7,607 nt of DNA from Methanosarcina sp. (GCA_003157235.1 PMJC01000475.1:1-7607); one strand, 5' to 3'; shown: positions 1 through 7,341, counted from the stretch's first letter. A program made the numbers and translations. Notes: generated from the sequence alone by a model not told the origin.

Positions 1-121
1 GATTAGCATTTTTGGTTTTTTTCTCGGTACTTTATAAGTTGATTGTTGTCGCATAAGATATTCAAATAGACAGATTGCTGGAAAAGAATATTCCAGGTTT
101 TCTTTTAAAAATAAAATTCTT
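1..121. other. AT-rich leader upstream of the sigma factor gene
   Basis: I see no coding region here on either strand and no end of an upstream gene. The stretch just before the sigma factor start is A/T-rich with no Shine-Dalgarno-like purine block, as is usual for Bacteroidota. I looked for a TTG / TAnnTTTG pair at 18-21 bp spacing and found none. TACTTTAT at 28-35 is the closest -7-like string, but it lacks one base of the expected spacing and has no properly placed -33 element. The promoter of the regulatory pair is therefore not identified and may lie to the left of the window. Confidence 0.5.
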
Positions 122-715
122 ATGACTGAAGAACAACTAGTGGATAGTATAAATAGAGGAGAACTTGAAGCATTTCGTCAACTTTACAAAGAATTTTATC
201 CATCACTATGTATTTATGCCAAAAATTTTACCAGGAATAAAGAAATTGCAGAAGAGGTTGTTCAGGATGTGTTTATTAGTATATGGGAACGTAAAGGCCA
301 TCTGAATATTGAGAGCTCGTTTAAATCTTTCCTCTTTGTTTCCGTACGAAATGGTTGTCTGAATCACTTAAAACATCTCCAGGTAATCAATAAGTTTAAT
401 GTGTATTATACTCAATTACTGAAGGATGCGCAGGAATTATTTAATGTCTCCCAGGAAACAGGGGATTCTCTCCTGTTTGCAAGTGAGCTCGAAGAAAAGA
501 TTTTAAAAGTGATAGAATCACTTCCGGAGAAATGCAGGAGAATATTTATAATGAGCCGTTTCGATTGCTTAGGGCATCAGGAAATTGCCGATAAGTTGGG
601 TGTAAGTATTAACACTGTACATCGTCAAACTTCAATCGCCCTTGAAAAACTGAGGTCTGCTGTTAAAAATTATTTGATAATATTTCTTTTGATTTTCAGA
701 ATCTTTGTCAGATAA
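122..715 (+). CDS. ECF-type RNA polymerase sigma-70 factor (Bacteroidota PUL-associated)
   Basis: This is a 197-residue extracytoplasmic-function sigma factor, a cytoplasmic RNA polymerase subunit that directs transcription of a small regulon, here presumably the adjacent susC/susD genes. Region 2 spans about residues 15-85, with the core-binding segment near EIAEEVVQDVFISIWERK (41-58) and the typical FKSFLFVSVRNGCLNHLK (67-84). Region 4 spans about 125-178, with LPEKCRRIFIMSRFDCLGHQ followed by the helix-turn-helix EIADKLGVSINTVHRQTSIA, which reads the -35 element. Region 3 is absent, as expected for ECF factors. The C-terminus is unusually hydrophobic (YLIIFLLIFRIF, about 184-195); similar tails occur in Bacteroidota homologues and may be where the anti-sigma factor holds it. 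The ATG at 122 fits the family's usual length and N-terminus. The anti-sigma gene follows 91 bp downstream on the same strand. Family assignment is secure; the regulon is inferred from position. Confidence 0.95.
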   Translation: MTEEQLVDSINRGELEAFRQLYKEFYPSLCIYAKNFTRNKEIAEEVVQDVFISIWERKGHLNIESSFKSFLFVSVRNGCLNHLKHLQVINKFNVYYTQLLKDAQELFNVSQETGDSLLFASELEEKILKVIESLPEKCRRIFIMSRFDCLGHQEIADKLGVSINTVHRQTSIALEKLRSAVKNYLIIFLLIFRIFVR

Positions 716-806
716 GTCTTCTATTAAGTGGTCTGTTATAAAAAAAATCCAAAAACTTTTATCGTATATATTGATTAAGTTGTCTTACTAAATGAAATGA
801 TTTATT
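716..806. promoter_or_regulatory. Sigma/anti-sigma spacer, possible ECF-dependent promoter
   Basis: This 91-bp spacer is nearly all A/T. It contains AAAAACTTTT at 751-760, resembling the AAC core of ECF -35 elements, and TGTCTTA at 781-787, resembling the GTC core of ECF -10 elements. The gap between them is about 20 bp, longer than the 16-18 bp usual for ECF promoters, so the match is weak. If real, it would let the sigma factor drive its own anti-sigma gene as negative feedback. No terminator hairpin is visible, so read-through from the sigma gene is equally plausible. Confidence 0.2.
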
Positions 807-1934
807 ATGGAAAATGAAATGTTGGATATTATTATCAGAGTCTTAAAGTGTGAAGCCTCAGATGATGATAAACAAAAACTGACTAATTGGCTTGCACAAG
901 GCCAGGAAAACATCGAAATTTTTAAACAATCCGAGTCCGTCTGGAATGCCCTTGAAATTGTAAAAATGGGTAAAGAATATGATTCAGGTAAAGCATTCAG
1001 ATCCTTTAAGGAACAGGTTAGTAACAGGTTGAAGACTTCCAGGCGGATCGGATTGTATAAAATTATTGACACATACATCAGGGTTGCTGCTGTGTTAGTT
1101 ATTCTTATCGGTATAGGTCGTTTGTTTATTAAACCCATCGATAAAAGAATCCAATCAGATACATCGTTGTTCGAAATTATATCTCCCCGGGGATCTAAAA
1201 CTCAGGTACTGCTTCCCGATGGCTCGAAAGTTTGGTTGAACTCTGAAAGCAAAATTCAATACTTTAATAATTTTAATCAATCGGGAAGAGAGGTTTTTCT
1301 TGAGGGGGAAGGATATTTTGAGGTTAAGAAAAATCCGGACAAACCATTTATTGTAACCGCTTCTGATATTCGAATAAAAGCATTAGGGACAATATTTAAT
1401 ATTAAGGCTTATCCGGAGGAAAAGACAATTGAAACTACTTTGGTCGAAGGCAAACTGGAAGTTGAATCGGGCATATCGGGCAAAGTTAATAAGCTGGCGA
1501 CCCTGGAGCCTAACCAGAAAGTAACCTTTTTTAAGAAAAATGAAGCTGTACCGGAGCAAAAAAATATTGAAGAAAAAAAGAAGGTTGAGAACGCTCTTCC
1601 GGTAAAATCTGGATTGGATAAAATTATTTCAAATGAGAAGGTGGATCCTTCACTAATAACATCCTGGAAAAACAATATATTATATTTCGATAATGAAAAT
1701 TTCCAGGATTTAGCCTTAAAGCTCGAGCGCCGTTTTGGAGTTACAATTCATTTTGAGAATGAAAACTTAAAACAGATGCGTTTTACGGGGAAATTTCGTG
1801 ATATAATTATAGAGCAGGTCCTGGAAGCATTACAATTTGCTTCACCTTTTTACTACCGGTTTGATGATAATAACATATACCTTTCAGAATATCCATTAAA
1901 GGAGCCGCATCAAAAAAATATCAAAAATAATTAA
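807..1934 (+). CDS. FecR-family anti-sigma factor with DUF4974 domain
   Basis: This is a 375-residue inner-membrane anti-sigma factor. Residues 1-90 form a helical cytoplasmic region that would bind the ECF sigma factor. One membrane segment lies at about 92-108 (VAAVLVILIGIGRLFI). A periplasmic FecR domain follows at about 122-220, with the hallmark strings PRGSKTQVLLPDGSKVWLNS, EVFLEGEGYFEVKKN and ALGTIFNIKAY. A low-complexity charged linker, rich in lysine and glutamate, spans about 243-285. A C-terminal DUF4974 domain follows at about 290-358 (ILYFDNENFQDLALKLERRF, then GVTIHFEN). In this family the periplasmic domain contacts the STN domain of the partner SusC protein, and that contact releases the sigma factor. 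The predicted partner, two genes downstream of the sigma gene, does carry an STN domain. The ATG at 807 gives the normal N-terminus, and length and domain order are normal. Confidence 0.95.
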   Translation: MENEMLDIIIRVLKCEASDDDKQKLTNWLAQGQENIEIFKQSESVWNALEIVKMGKEYDSGKAFRSFKEQVSNRLKTSRRIGLYKIIDTYIRVAAVLVILIGIGRLFIKPIDKRIQSDTSLFEIISPRGSKTQVLLPDGSKVWLNSESKIQYFNNFNQSGREVFLEGEGYFEVKKNPDKPFIVTASDIRIKALGTIFNIKAYPEEKTIETTLVEGKLEVESGISGKVNKLATLEPNQKVTFFKKNEAVPEQKNIEEKKKVENALPVKSGLDKIISNEKVDPSLITSWKNNILYFDNENFQDLALKLERRFGVTIHFENENLKQMRFTGKFRDIIIEQVLEALQFASPFYYRFDDNNIYLSEYPLKEPHQKNIKNN

Positions 1935-1967
1935 TCAAACCTAACTAACCTTTAAAACCTGACGCCT

Positions 1968-1988
1968 ATGAAACATCAATCATCTTAA
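1968..1988 (+). CDS. Possible six-codon leader ORF (MKHQSS) before susC
   Basis: An ATG at 1968 opens a six-codon frame encoding MKHQSS that stops at 1986-1988, six bases before the hairpin arm at 1994. Such a short frame can arise by chance. What makes it worth listing is its place: a translated leader ending just before a hairpin with a downstream T run is the layout of translation-coupled attenuators. It has no convincing ribosome-binding signal, but Bacteroidota genes often lack one. I regard it as a candidate only. Confidence 0.15.
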   Translation: MKHQSS

Positions 1989-2025
1989 AAAACGAATCGG
2001 AAGATGTGTCTGCATCTCCCGATTC
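1987..2025 (-). terminator. Intrinsic terminator, better formed on the minus strand
   Basis: Arms at 1994-2006 and 2013-2025 can pair over 13 bp around a six-base loop. Read on the minus strand, all 13 positions pair, one of them as a G.U wobble, and a run of six T (1992-1987) follows after a single G. Read on the plus strand, the same position is an A.C mismatch and the T run (2031-2035) starts five bases beyond the stem. The hairpin could stop transcripts from both sides, but base pairing and T-run placement both favour leftward transcription. On the plus strand it may end the sigma/anti-sigma mRNA or attenuate read-through into susC. Confidence 0.75.
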
Positions 2026-2092
2026 TACTGTTTTTAATTCTTCCAGGGACGAAATCCATCAAATGTCATCCCATTATTATTTAACTAAAAAC
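1987..2092 (-). ncRNA. Candidate cis-antisense small RNA to the susC leader (DonS-like)
   Basis: A minus-strand -7 box at 2103-2096 and a minus-strand terminator ending near 1987 predict an RNA of about 100-106 nt starting near 2092. It would be fully complementary to the last hundred or so bases of the susC 5' leader, up to about 11 bases before the start codon, and so could block ribosome access or alter leader folding. In Bacteroides fragilis, DonS is a known antisense RNA acting at a susC-type gene, and related RNAs accompany other PULs, notably ones with ECF sigma/anti-sigma control, which is the arrangement here. The start and end points and the function are inferred; no conserved protein-coding frame competes for this strand. 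Confidence 0.45.
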
Positions 2093-2095
2093 TTA

Positions 2096-2127
2096 CAAAT
2101 CTATGAAAAATAAACAGTTAAAAAAAA
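2096..2127 (-). promoter_or_regulatory. Minus-strand Bacteroidota promoter facing into the susC leader
   Basis: The plus-strand string CAAATCTA at 2096-2103 reads TAGATTTG on the minus strand, a perfect match to the Bacteroidota -7 consensus TAnnTTTG. Its outermost base is the A of the susC start codon. At the -33 position there is a run of eight T on the minus strand (2127-2120) but no exact TTTG, so that half is only partly supported. The -33 element is known to be the less conserved of the two. Transcription would begin around 2092 and head toward the hairpin at 2025-1994. Confidence 0.45.
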
Positions 2128-5100
2128 TTCTGCTTATTATGAAATTATCTACCTTTTTTTTATTCTTTTCACTGATAAGTATTTCGGCAGAAACATTCTC
2201 CCAAAAATTTACATTTGAAATTAAAGGGGAATCGATTAAAGATGTATTAACAAAAATAGAGGAAAGCAGCGATTACAAATTCCTTTACAGATCTGATGCG
2301 ATTGATGTTAATAATCAGATTACCATCAATATAAATGATGAAAATATAGGAAGCATTCTCTCCAGAATCTTTGATCAGGGCGATGTTATTTATAAGATTT
2401 TTGATGACAATCTCGTCGTAATTTCTAAAAATACAACCAGTCAGCAGCAGAGTGTCACCGGACGGGTTATTGATGCATCAACAGGAGAACCTGTCATTGG
2501 AGTGAATGTGAGCATTGAAGGAACTACGACAGGAGCTATAACTGACATTAACGGAAATTTTATCCTTCAAAGACCAGCTAAAGGGGCGACTGTTTCCTTT
2601 TCCTCTATAGGCTATATTACTCAGAAGGTTATTTATGGCGATGAGAATGTTATCGATATTAAGTTTATCCCTGATGTTCTATCCCTTCAAGAAGTAGTTG
2701 TAATTGGATATGGTACGCAAAAAAAGGCAACATTAACCGGTTCAATTGTAAATGTTGGAGGGGAAGAGTTAACGAAGAGCCCCATGGCCAATGTTACCAA
2801 TTCTCTTAGCGGGAAATTACCTGGTTTAATTGTAAACCAACGTAATGGGGAACCGGGAAGAGATGATCCAAGTATTCATATTCGGGGAACCGGAACTTTT
2901 GATAGTAATACCTCTGACGATATTGATCCTACTAAACCGCTAATAATCATTGACGGTGTTGAGCGAGATTATATGAGTAAATTGAATCCTGATGATATCG
3001 AGAGTGTTTCTGTTTTGAAAGATGCTTCTGCAGCCATTTATGGTGCACGTGCAGCAAACGGAGTAATTATTGTTACTACAAAATCAGGAAAATTAGGTAA
3101 ACCTGTGTTTAGTTTTACCTATAACACCGCTTTCCAACATCCGACTAAAGTTCCTGAAATGTTGGATGCAGTTGCTTATGCTCAGGTATATAATGAAGGC
3201 GATTATTACAGACAAGGTCGTCCGGCAACTTATTCACCTGCTTATTCTGACGAAGCTATTCAAAAATACCGCGATGGTTCCGATCCTGTTTTATATCCAA
3301 ATACTAATTGGATGAAAGAAGTGTTGAAACCATATTCACTTCAGAAACGCTTAGGTTTATCTGTGAACGGTGGAACAGAAGCCGTCAGATATTTGATTTC
3401 ATTTGCAACTTTGGATCAGAATAGCGATTTCAGGCATATGCCTACAAGTTACAAACAATATAACATGCGTATAAAAGTTGATGTAAATTTAACTAAAGAC
3501 TTAATTATAGGTGCCAATTTAAATGCTTTAATCAACGACAGGCACTTCACATATGTTAATAATGGAGGCACTAATTATAATGAAACTAATTTTTATAATA
3601 TTTTGTTAGCCAATCCAACGCTGCCTGCCATATATCCGAACGGATTGCTTGCTGGTGGCAGGATGGGACAAAGTCCGCTTTTATTGGATCAAAGAGGCTA
3701 CGATAAATTCGAAGATACCCCATTGTATTCATCATTTACTGCAAGTTATAAAGTACCTTTTATAAAAGGGTTGAAGATTGATGCATCATTCAATTATGAC
3801 TTAAGAAATCAGTTTGAAAAAACATTAATATTGCCCTATTACTATTATGAATATAATGTACTTACGCAGACATACGACAAGAAGCAGGCAACGGGTGCCT
3901 CAACTGTAGAGCTTACCGATTTATACAGTAAGTGGACAACCATGTTGTATAACTACAGAATTTCGTATGAGAAAACATTCGATGATCATCATATAACAGC
4001 CATGTTGGGTCAGGAACAGCAAAAGAATTCTTATTCATATGCTTCAGCTTACAGGAAAAACTTTGTGAGCCCTGCCATCGATCAGATTAATGCAGGAAGT
4101 AACGCCCCGGCTGATAAGAACAATTCTGGTTCTGCAACCGCAAGCGCTTACAATAACTATTTTGGCCGGCTTAATTATGATTTCAAATCGAAATATCTGG
4201 CTGAGTTTTTGTTCCGTTATGATGGTTCCCAGAATTTTCCGTCAGGAAAGCGTTATGGCTTCTTTCCGGGATTTTCACTGGGATGGAGGTTATCTGAAGA
4301 GGGATTCTTTAAAAACAGTGTTCCTTTTGTTGAAAATCTGAAGTTAAGATTTTCTCATGGCGAGATAGGTAACGACAGGGTAGCACAATATCAATATTTA
4401 CAATCGTATTCATTTGGGCAAAATTATGTATTTGGCGGTAACGATGCAGCAGGTATTTATGCCAACACAATGCCAAATCCTAATATTACATGGGAAGTAA
4501 GTAAAAAAACCGATTTGGGGATGGAAGCCACATTGTGGAAAGGTTTGCTGGGGATTGATGTGACTCTTTGGAAAGAGAAGAGATCTAATATCCTGGCAGC
4601 AAGAAACCTTTCAATTCCAGCCATCTTAGGTTTTTCTTCCTTACCAAATGAAAATATCGGGAAGGTTGATAACCATGGTTTCGAACTTGTTCTGAGTCAT
4701 AGAAAGAGTATCAACAAATTGACTTACAACATTGAAGCAAATACGACATTTGCCAGAAGTAAAATAGTATATATGGATGAAACTCCACAGGCCGAACCTT
4801 ATCAAAATCAAACTGGTCTCCCGGTTGGGGCAGCTTTATATTACAAAGCTGATGGGATTTTTCACACGCCGGAAGAACTTGCTGCTTATCCTCATGTTAG
4901 CGGAACACAGGTTGGTGATATTAAAATACTCGATTTAAATGGCGATAATGTAATTGATTCAAAGGACCAATTCAGGTTTGATAAAACAAATACTCCTGAG
5001 GTTGTATTTGGATTAAATATTGGGATGCAATATGGGAATTTTGACCTGTCTATTTTCTTCCAGGGACAAACCAGAGTATATAACTATGACAGTTATTTTG

Positions 5101-5456
5101 GAAGTCTGGGTACTTCTGATTTTAATAATGCTGTTACAGAACGGGCAAAAAACCACTGGACTGTTGATAATACTAATGGAACAATGCCACGTGCAGATGC
5201 ATATCAACCTGGAAGTACAACTATGTACTTATTTGATGCTACATTCGTAAGGCTGAAGAGCATGGAAATTGGATACACACTACCTAAAAGTATTGGAGCA
5301 AAAATAAGATTGGATGATATCAGGGTGTATGCAAGCGGATATAACCTGCTTACCTGGGCTAAAGAAATAAAATGGTGTGACCCTGAAAATGACGGTAGTT
5401 TCCTTTTTTATCCGCAGCTTCGCATTATCAATTTAGGTATTAACATTAAATTTTAA
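2103..5456 (+). CDS. SusC/RagA-family TonB-dependent transporter with STN domain
   Basis: This 1117-residue outer-membrane transporter imports oligosaccharides (or another ligand) captured by SusD, using TonB energy. A signal peptide (about 1-33, ending near AETFSQ) is followed by an STN domain (about 36-108, FTFEIKGESIKDVLTKIEES onward), which in signal-transducing receptors contacts the anti-sigma factor. A carboxypeptidase-regulatory-like beta domain spans about 117-192 (VTGRVIDASTGEPVIGVNVS). The TonB-box-like LQEVVVIGYGTQKKATLTGS spans 195-214. The plug runs to about 330 and ends with SVSVLKDASAAIYGARAANG. The rest is the beta-barrel, closing on a terminal phenylalanine. An EF-hand-like loop, DLNGDNVIDSKD (944-955), is a possible calcium site. 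The ATG at 2103 gives the usual start for STN-bearing homologues. The STN domain fits control by the upstream sigma/anti-sigma pair. The substrate cannot be read from sequence. Confidence 0.96.
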   Translation: MKNKQLKKILLIMKLSTFFLFFSLISISAETFSQKFTFEIKGESIKDVLTKIEESSDYKFLYRSDAIDVNNQITININDENIGSILSRIFDQGDVIYKIFDDNLVVISKNTTSQQQSVTGRVIDASTGEPVIGVNVSIEGTTTGAITDINGNFILQRPAKGATVSFSSIGYITQKVIYGDENVIDIKFIPDVLSLQEVVVIGYGTQKKATLTGSIVNVGGEELTKSPMANVTNSLSGKLPGLIVNQRNGEPGRDDPSIHIRGTGTFDSNTSDDIDPTKPLIIIDGVERDYMSKLNPDDIESVSVLKDASAAIYGARAANGVIIVTTKSGKLGKPVFSFTYNTAFQHPTKVPEMLDAVAYAQVYNEGDYYRQGRPATYSPAYSDEAIQKYRDGSDPVLYPNTNWMKEVLKPYSLQKRLGLSVNGGTEAVRYLISFATLDQNSDFRHMPTSYKQYNMRIKVDVNLTKDLIIGANLNALINDRHFTYVNNGGTNYNETNFYNILLANPTLPAIYPNGLLAGGRMGQSPLLLDQRGYDKFEDTPLYSSFTASYKVPFIKGLKIDASFNYDLRNQFEKTLILPYYYYEYNVLTQTYDKKQATGASTVELTDLYSKWTTMLYNYRISYEKTFDDHHITAMLGQEQQKNSYSYASAYRKNFVSPAIDQINAGSNAPADKNNSGSATASAYNNYFGRLNYDFKSKYLAEFLFRYDGSQNFPSGKRYGFFPGFSLGWRLSEEGFFKNSVPFVENLKLRFSHGEIGNDRVAQYQYLQSYSFGQNYVFGGNDAAGIYANTMPNPNITWEVSKKTDLGMEATLWKGLLGIDVTLWKEKRSNILAARNLSIPAILGFSSLPNENIGKVDNHGFELVLSHRKSINKLTYNIEANTTFARSKIVYMDETPQAEPYQNQTGLPVGAALYYKADGIFHTPEELAAYPHVSGTQVGDIKILDLNGDNVIDSKDQFRFDKTNTPEVVFGLNIGMQYGNFDLSIFFQGQTRVYNYDSYFGSLGTSDFNNAVTERAKNHWTVDNTNGTMPRADAYQPGSTTMYLFDATFVRLKSMEIGYTLPKSIGAKIRLDDIRVYASGYNLLTWAKEIKWCDPENDGSFLFYPQLRIINLGINIKF

Positions 5457-5467
5457 AATTGAAGAAT

Positions 5468-7162
5468 ATGAAAAAGATACTTATAATAACTGCATTAATG
5501 TGGTCGCTTTTTTCCTGTAGTGATAAAATTCTTGATATTTCACCCACGGACCGTGTTTCAGAAGATGCTGTATGGGCTGATGAAAAACTGATAGATGCTT
5601 ATCACACTGAATTATACAATTGTATTATGCACGGCCATATAATAAACATGCAATCAAAAACAACCGATGAAGCATATTGTAGTATAACATTTGGTCCTGG
5701 TATAATTCCCAATGGTTCTGTTACTGCTGATAATATTACCGATGTTGAGAACACTCAATGGCACAAGGGCGGCAATATATATTACTGGGCTACCGGATGG
5801 CAATACGTCAGAAAGATTAATGTCTTTCTCGATAAAATGGGAACTACCACTTTGGACATCACGAATAAGTCAAGATTGGTAGCCGAAGCAAGATTTTTAC
5901 GGGCATACATTTATTTCGAATTTATCAAAAGATTTGGCGGCGTACCTATTATAACAACAACTTATGATTTGACTCAGGCTACAGGAACTTCTTTCACCAG
6001 AGCTACATTCGATGATTGTGTTAACTTTATCGAAGAGGACCTGACTGCAGCATTTCCTGATTTACCTGTAACATACGCAGCAAGTGATGCTGACTTTGGC
6101 AGAGCTACTCAGGATGTTGTCAAGGCAATGCGTTCCCGTTTGTATTTATATGTTGCGTCACCTCTCTGGAACCCCTCACACGACCTGACAAAATGGCAAA
6201 AAGCTGCAGATGCAGCTGAAGCCCTTTTAAATAGCGGATATTCGCTTTATCCCGATTACACTAAGCTTTTCAATCAGCCCAGTAAAACGGCAAACAGCGA
6301 GTTAATTTGGGGCAGAACTTTCTCATCCACAAACTATCAACAAACGCCTGTGAATAATCTTGGTCGCCGCTATGGCGCTTATGGCGGATGGTGGGCAAGT
6401 AACGGACCTTCTCAGAACCTGGTTGATGATTATGATATGACCAACGGAGAACCTCCTTTTATCTGGGTAAATGGAGTTAAAACAGATAATCCTGCTTCTG
6501 GTTATAATCCTCAAATGCCTTATGATAATCGCGATCCTCGCCTCGAAGCCACTGTAATTCATGATGGAGCTTACTATCATGGAGATCTCCACGAAATGTG
6601 GATAGCTTCTGATGGTAATTCCTGGGGATATGATTCTTACCTACAAAGTGGGGACAATCCCCGTGGTGATTATATTCTTAAAAAATTTATGCCGGGCATT
6701 GAGGAGGCTATCAGTTGGCAAGAACCTTATACCCAGCCATGGCCTATCTACAGGTTAGCTGAAATTTACCTGAATTATGCAGAAGCCAAGTTTGAACTTG
6801 GAGATGAAGTTACCTGCAGACAATATATAAAATTAGTCAGAGCAAGAGTTGGCATGCCTGAGTTACCTGCAACAGTTACAGGGGAAACCCTAAGAGCAAG
6901 ATTATACAATGAACGGAGGATCGAAATGGCTTTCGAAGAACAAAGATTCTGGGATCTTCGGAGATGGAAAATTGCTTCTGATGTTGAAAACAGGCCGATT
7001 TACGGTATGCAGATCATAAAGGATGTGACTACAGGGGTAAAAACATATACTCCGGTTAAATTACTTCAACGGACATTTTTGGAAAAAATGTATTTGTTAC
7101 CGATATCTGCCACCGAAATTCGTAAAAATAACGGCTCTATAACTCAAACTCCGGACTGGTAA
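5468..7162 (+). CDS. SusD/RagB-family surface glycan-binding lipoprotein
   Basis: This outer-membrane lipoprotein of 564 residues forms the lid over the SusC transporter and binds the glycan at the cell surface. Counting from the ATG at 5468, the N-terminus MKKILIITALMWSLFSC is a lipoprotein signal peptide with lipobox LFSC; Cys17 would be lipidated. Family hallmarks are LVAEARFLRAYIYFEFIKRF then GGVPI (137-161), GPSQNLVDDYDM (313-324), NRDPRLEA (354-361), WPIYRLAEIYLNYAEAKFEL (425-444), RRIEMAFEEQRFWDLRRWKI (483-502) and the ending LLPISATEIRKNNGSITQTP. An in-frame TTG at 5459 would add three residues, but I prefer the ATG because it leaves a compact signal peptide with lysines directly after the start. 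The gene begins 11 bp after the susC stop, so the two are surely cotranscribed. Many aromatic residues in the central region fit a carbohydrate site, but the ligand is unknown. Confidence 0.95.
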   Translation: MKKILIITALMWSLFSCSDKILDISPTDRVSEDAVWADEKLIDAYHTELYNCIMHGHIINMQSKTTDEAYCSITFGPGIIPNGSVTADNITDVENTQWHKGGNIYYWATGWQYVRKINVFLDKMGTTTLDITNKSRLVAEARFLRAYIYFEFIKRFGGVPIITTTYDLTQATGTSFTRATFDDCVNFIEEDLTAAFPDLPVTYAASDADFGRATQDVVKAMRSRLYLYVASPLWNPSHDLTKWQKAADAAEALLNSGYSLYPDYTKLFNQPSKTANSELIWGRTFSSTNYQQTPVNNLGRRYGAYGGWWASNGPSQNLVDDYDMTNGEPPFIWVNGVKTDNPASGYNPQMPYDNRDPRLEATVIHDGAYYHGDLHEMWIASDGNSWGYDSYLQSGDNPRGDYILKKFMPGIEEAISWQEPYTQPWPIYRLAEIYLNYAEAKFELGDEVTCRQYIKLVRARVGMPELPATVTGETLRARLYNERRIEMAFEEQRFWDLRRWKIASDVENRPIYGMQIIKDVTTGVKTYTPVKLLQRTFLEKMYLLPISATEIRKNNGSITQTPDW

Positions 7163-7179
7163 AACATCTCCAGTCTGGA
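7150..7179 (+). other. Hairpin enclosing the susD stop codon
   Basis: CCGGACTGG at 7151-7159 pairs with CCAGTCTGG at 7170-7178 (one G.U), and T7150 with A7179 extends the stem to 10 bp. The ten-base loop begins with the TAA stop codon. No T run follows, so it is not an intrinsic terminator. It could protect the susCD mRNA from 3' decay or slow ribosomes at termination; this is inference from structure only. Confidence 0.5.
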
Positions 7180-7192
7180 TTATGCTACTTAT

Positions 7193-7243
7193 GTGAGTGT
7201 GCTATTAAGACCTTGGGGTCAATAACACACTCACTTTTTTTTT
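7193..7243 (+). terminator. Intrinsic terminator of the susCD transcript
   Basis: GTGAGTGTG at 7193-7201 pairs perfectly with CACACTCAC at 7226-7234. Inside this the arms continue, after a C.A mismatch, with TATT/AATA, a two-base bulge, and GACC/GGTC around a TTGG loop. A run of nine T (7235-7243) follows immediately. This is a textbook rho-independent terminator 30 bp after the susD stop codon and should end most transcripts coming from susC-susD before the next gene. Confidence 0.9.
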
Positions 7244-7341
7244 AAGACACAAAGCTTCTCCCTCTTAAAAATCTTTCAGGATACAATTTGCATTCAAACG
7301 CTAAATCACCACTAAACAATTTGTTTTTTTTATTAATGTAC
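7244..7341. other. Non-coding AT-rich stretch between terminator and control region
   Basis: I find no gene here. The octamer ACAATTTG occurs twice, at 7283-7290 and 7316-7323, and the second copy runs into eight T; in such AT-rich sequence this is not convincing as a site or terminator. The region separates the susCD terminator from the promoter of the next gene. Confidence 0.4.

Noticed and set aside
788..1138. Minus-strand open frame opposite the start of the anti-sigma gene
   Set aside because: It is a shadow of the FecR gene, with no recognisable domain and no start context; the plus-strand frame has full family support.
1409..1675. Minus-strand open frame opposite the FecR linker
   Set aside because: It arises from the lysine/glutamate-rich linker read backwards as phenylalanine/serine repeats, which is typical of a shadow frame.
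1936..1943. Second minus-strand -7-like box (TAGGTTTG) just after the anti-sigma gene
   Set aside because: It matches TAnnTTTG, but no TTG lies at the -33 distance and no terminator was found downstream within the anti-sigma gene; likely chance.
4090..4341. Alternative-frame plus-strand open frame inside susC
   Set aside because: It lies wholly inside the barrel-coding region of an intact SusC gene and has no domain or leader of its own.
5013..5250. Overlapping short open frames on both strands near the 3' part of susC
   Set aside because: Both lie inside the intact SusC reading frame and show no protein-like features beyond chance.
5459..5467. TTG start for susD, adding three residues
   Set aside because: It is possible in frame, but the ATG at 5468 gives a standard lipoprotein signal peptide and needs no rare start codon.
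6323..6592. Minus-strand open frame inside susD
   Set aside because: It is a shadow of a well-supported SusD coding region, with no recognisable domain.
7283..7330. Repeated ACAATTTG octamer and a T-run-bearing weak palindrome
   Set aside because: The pairing is short, imperfect and purely A/T; the real terminator lies 70 bp upstream.
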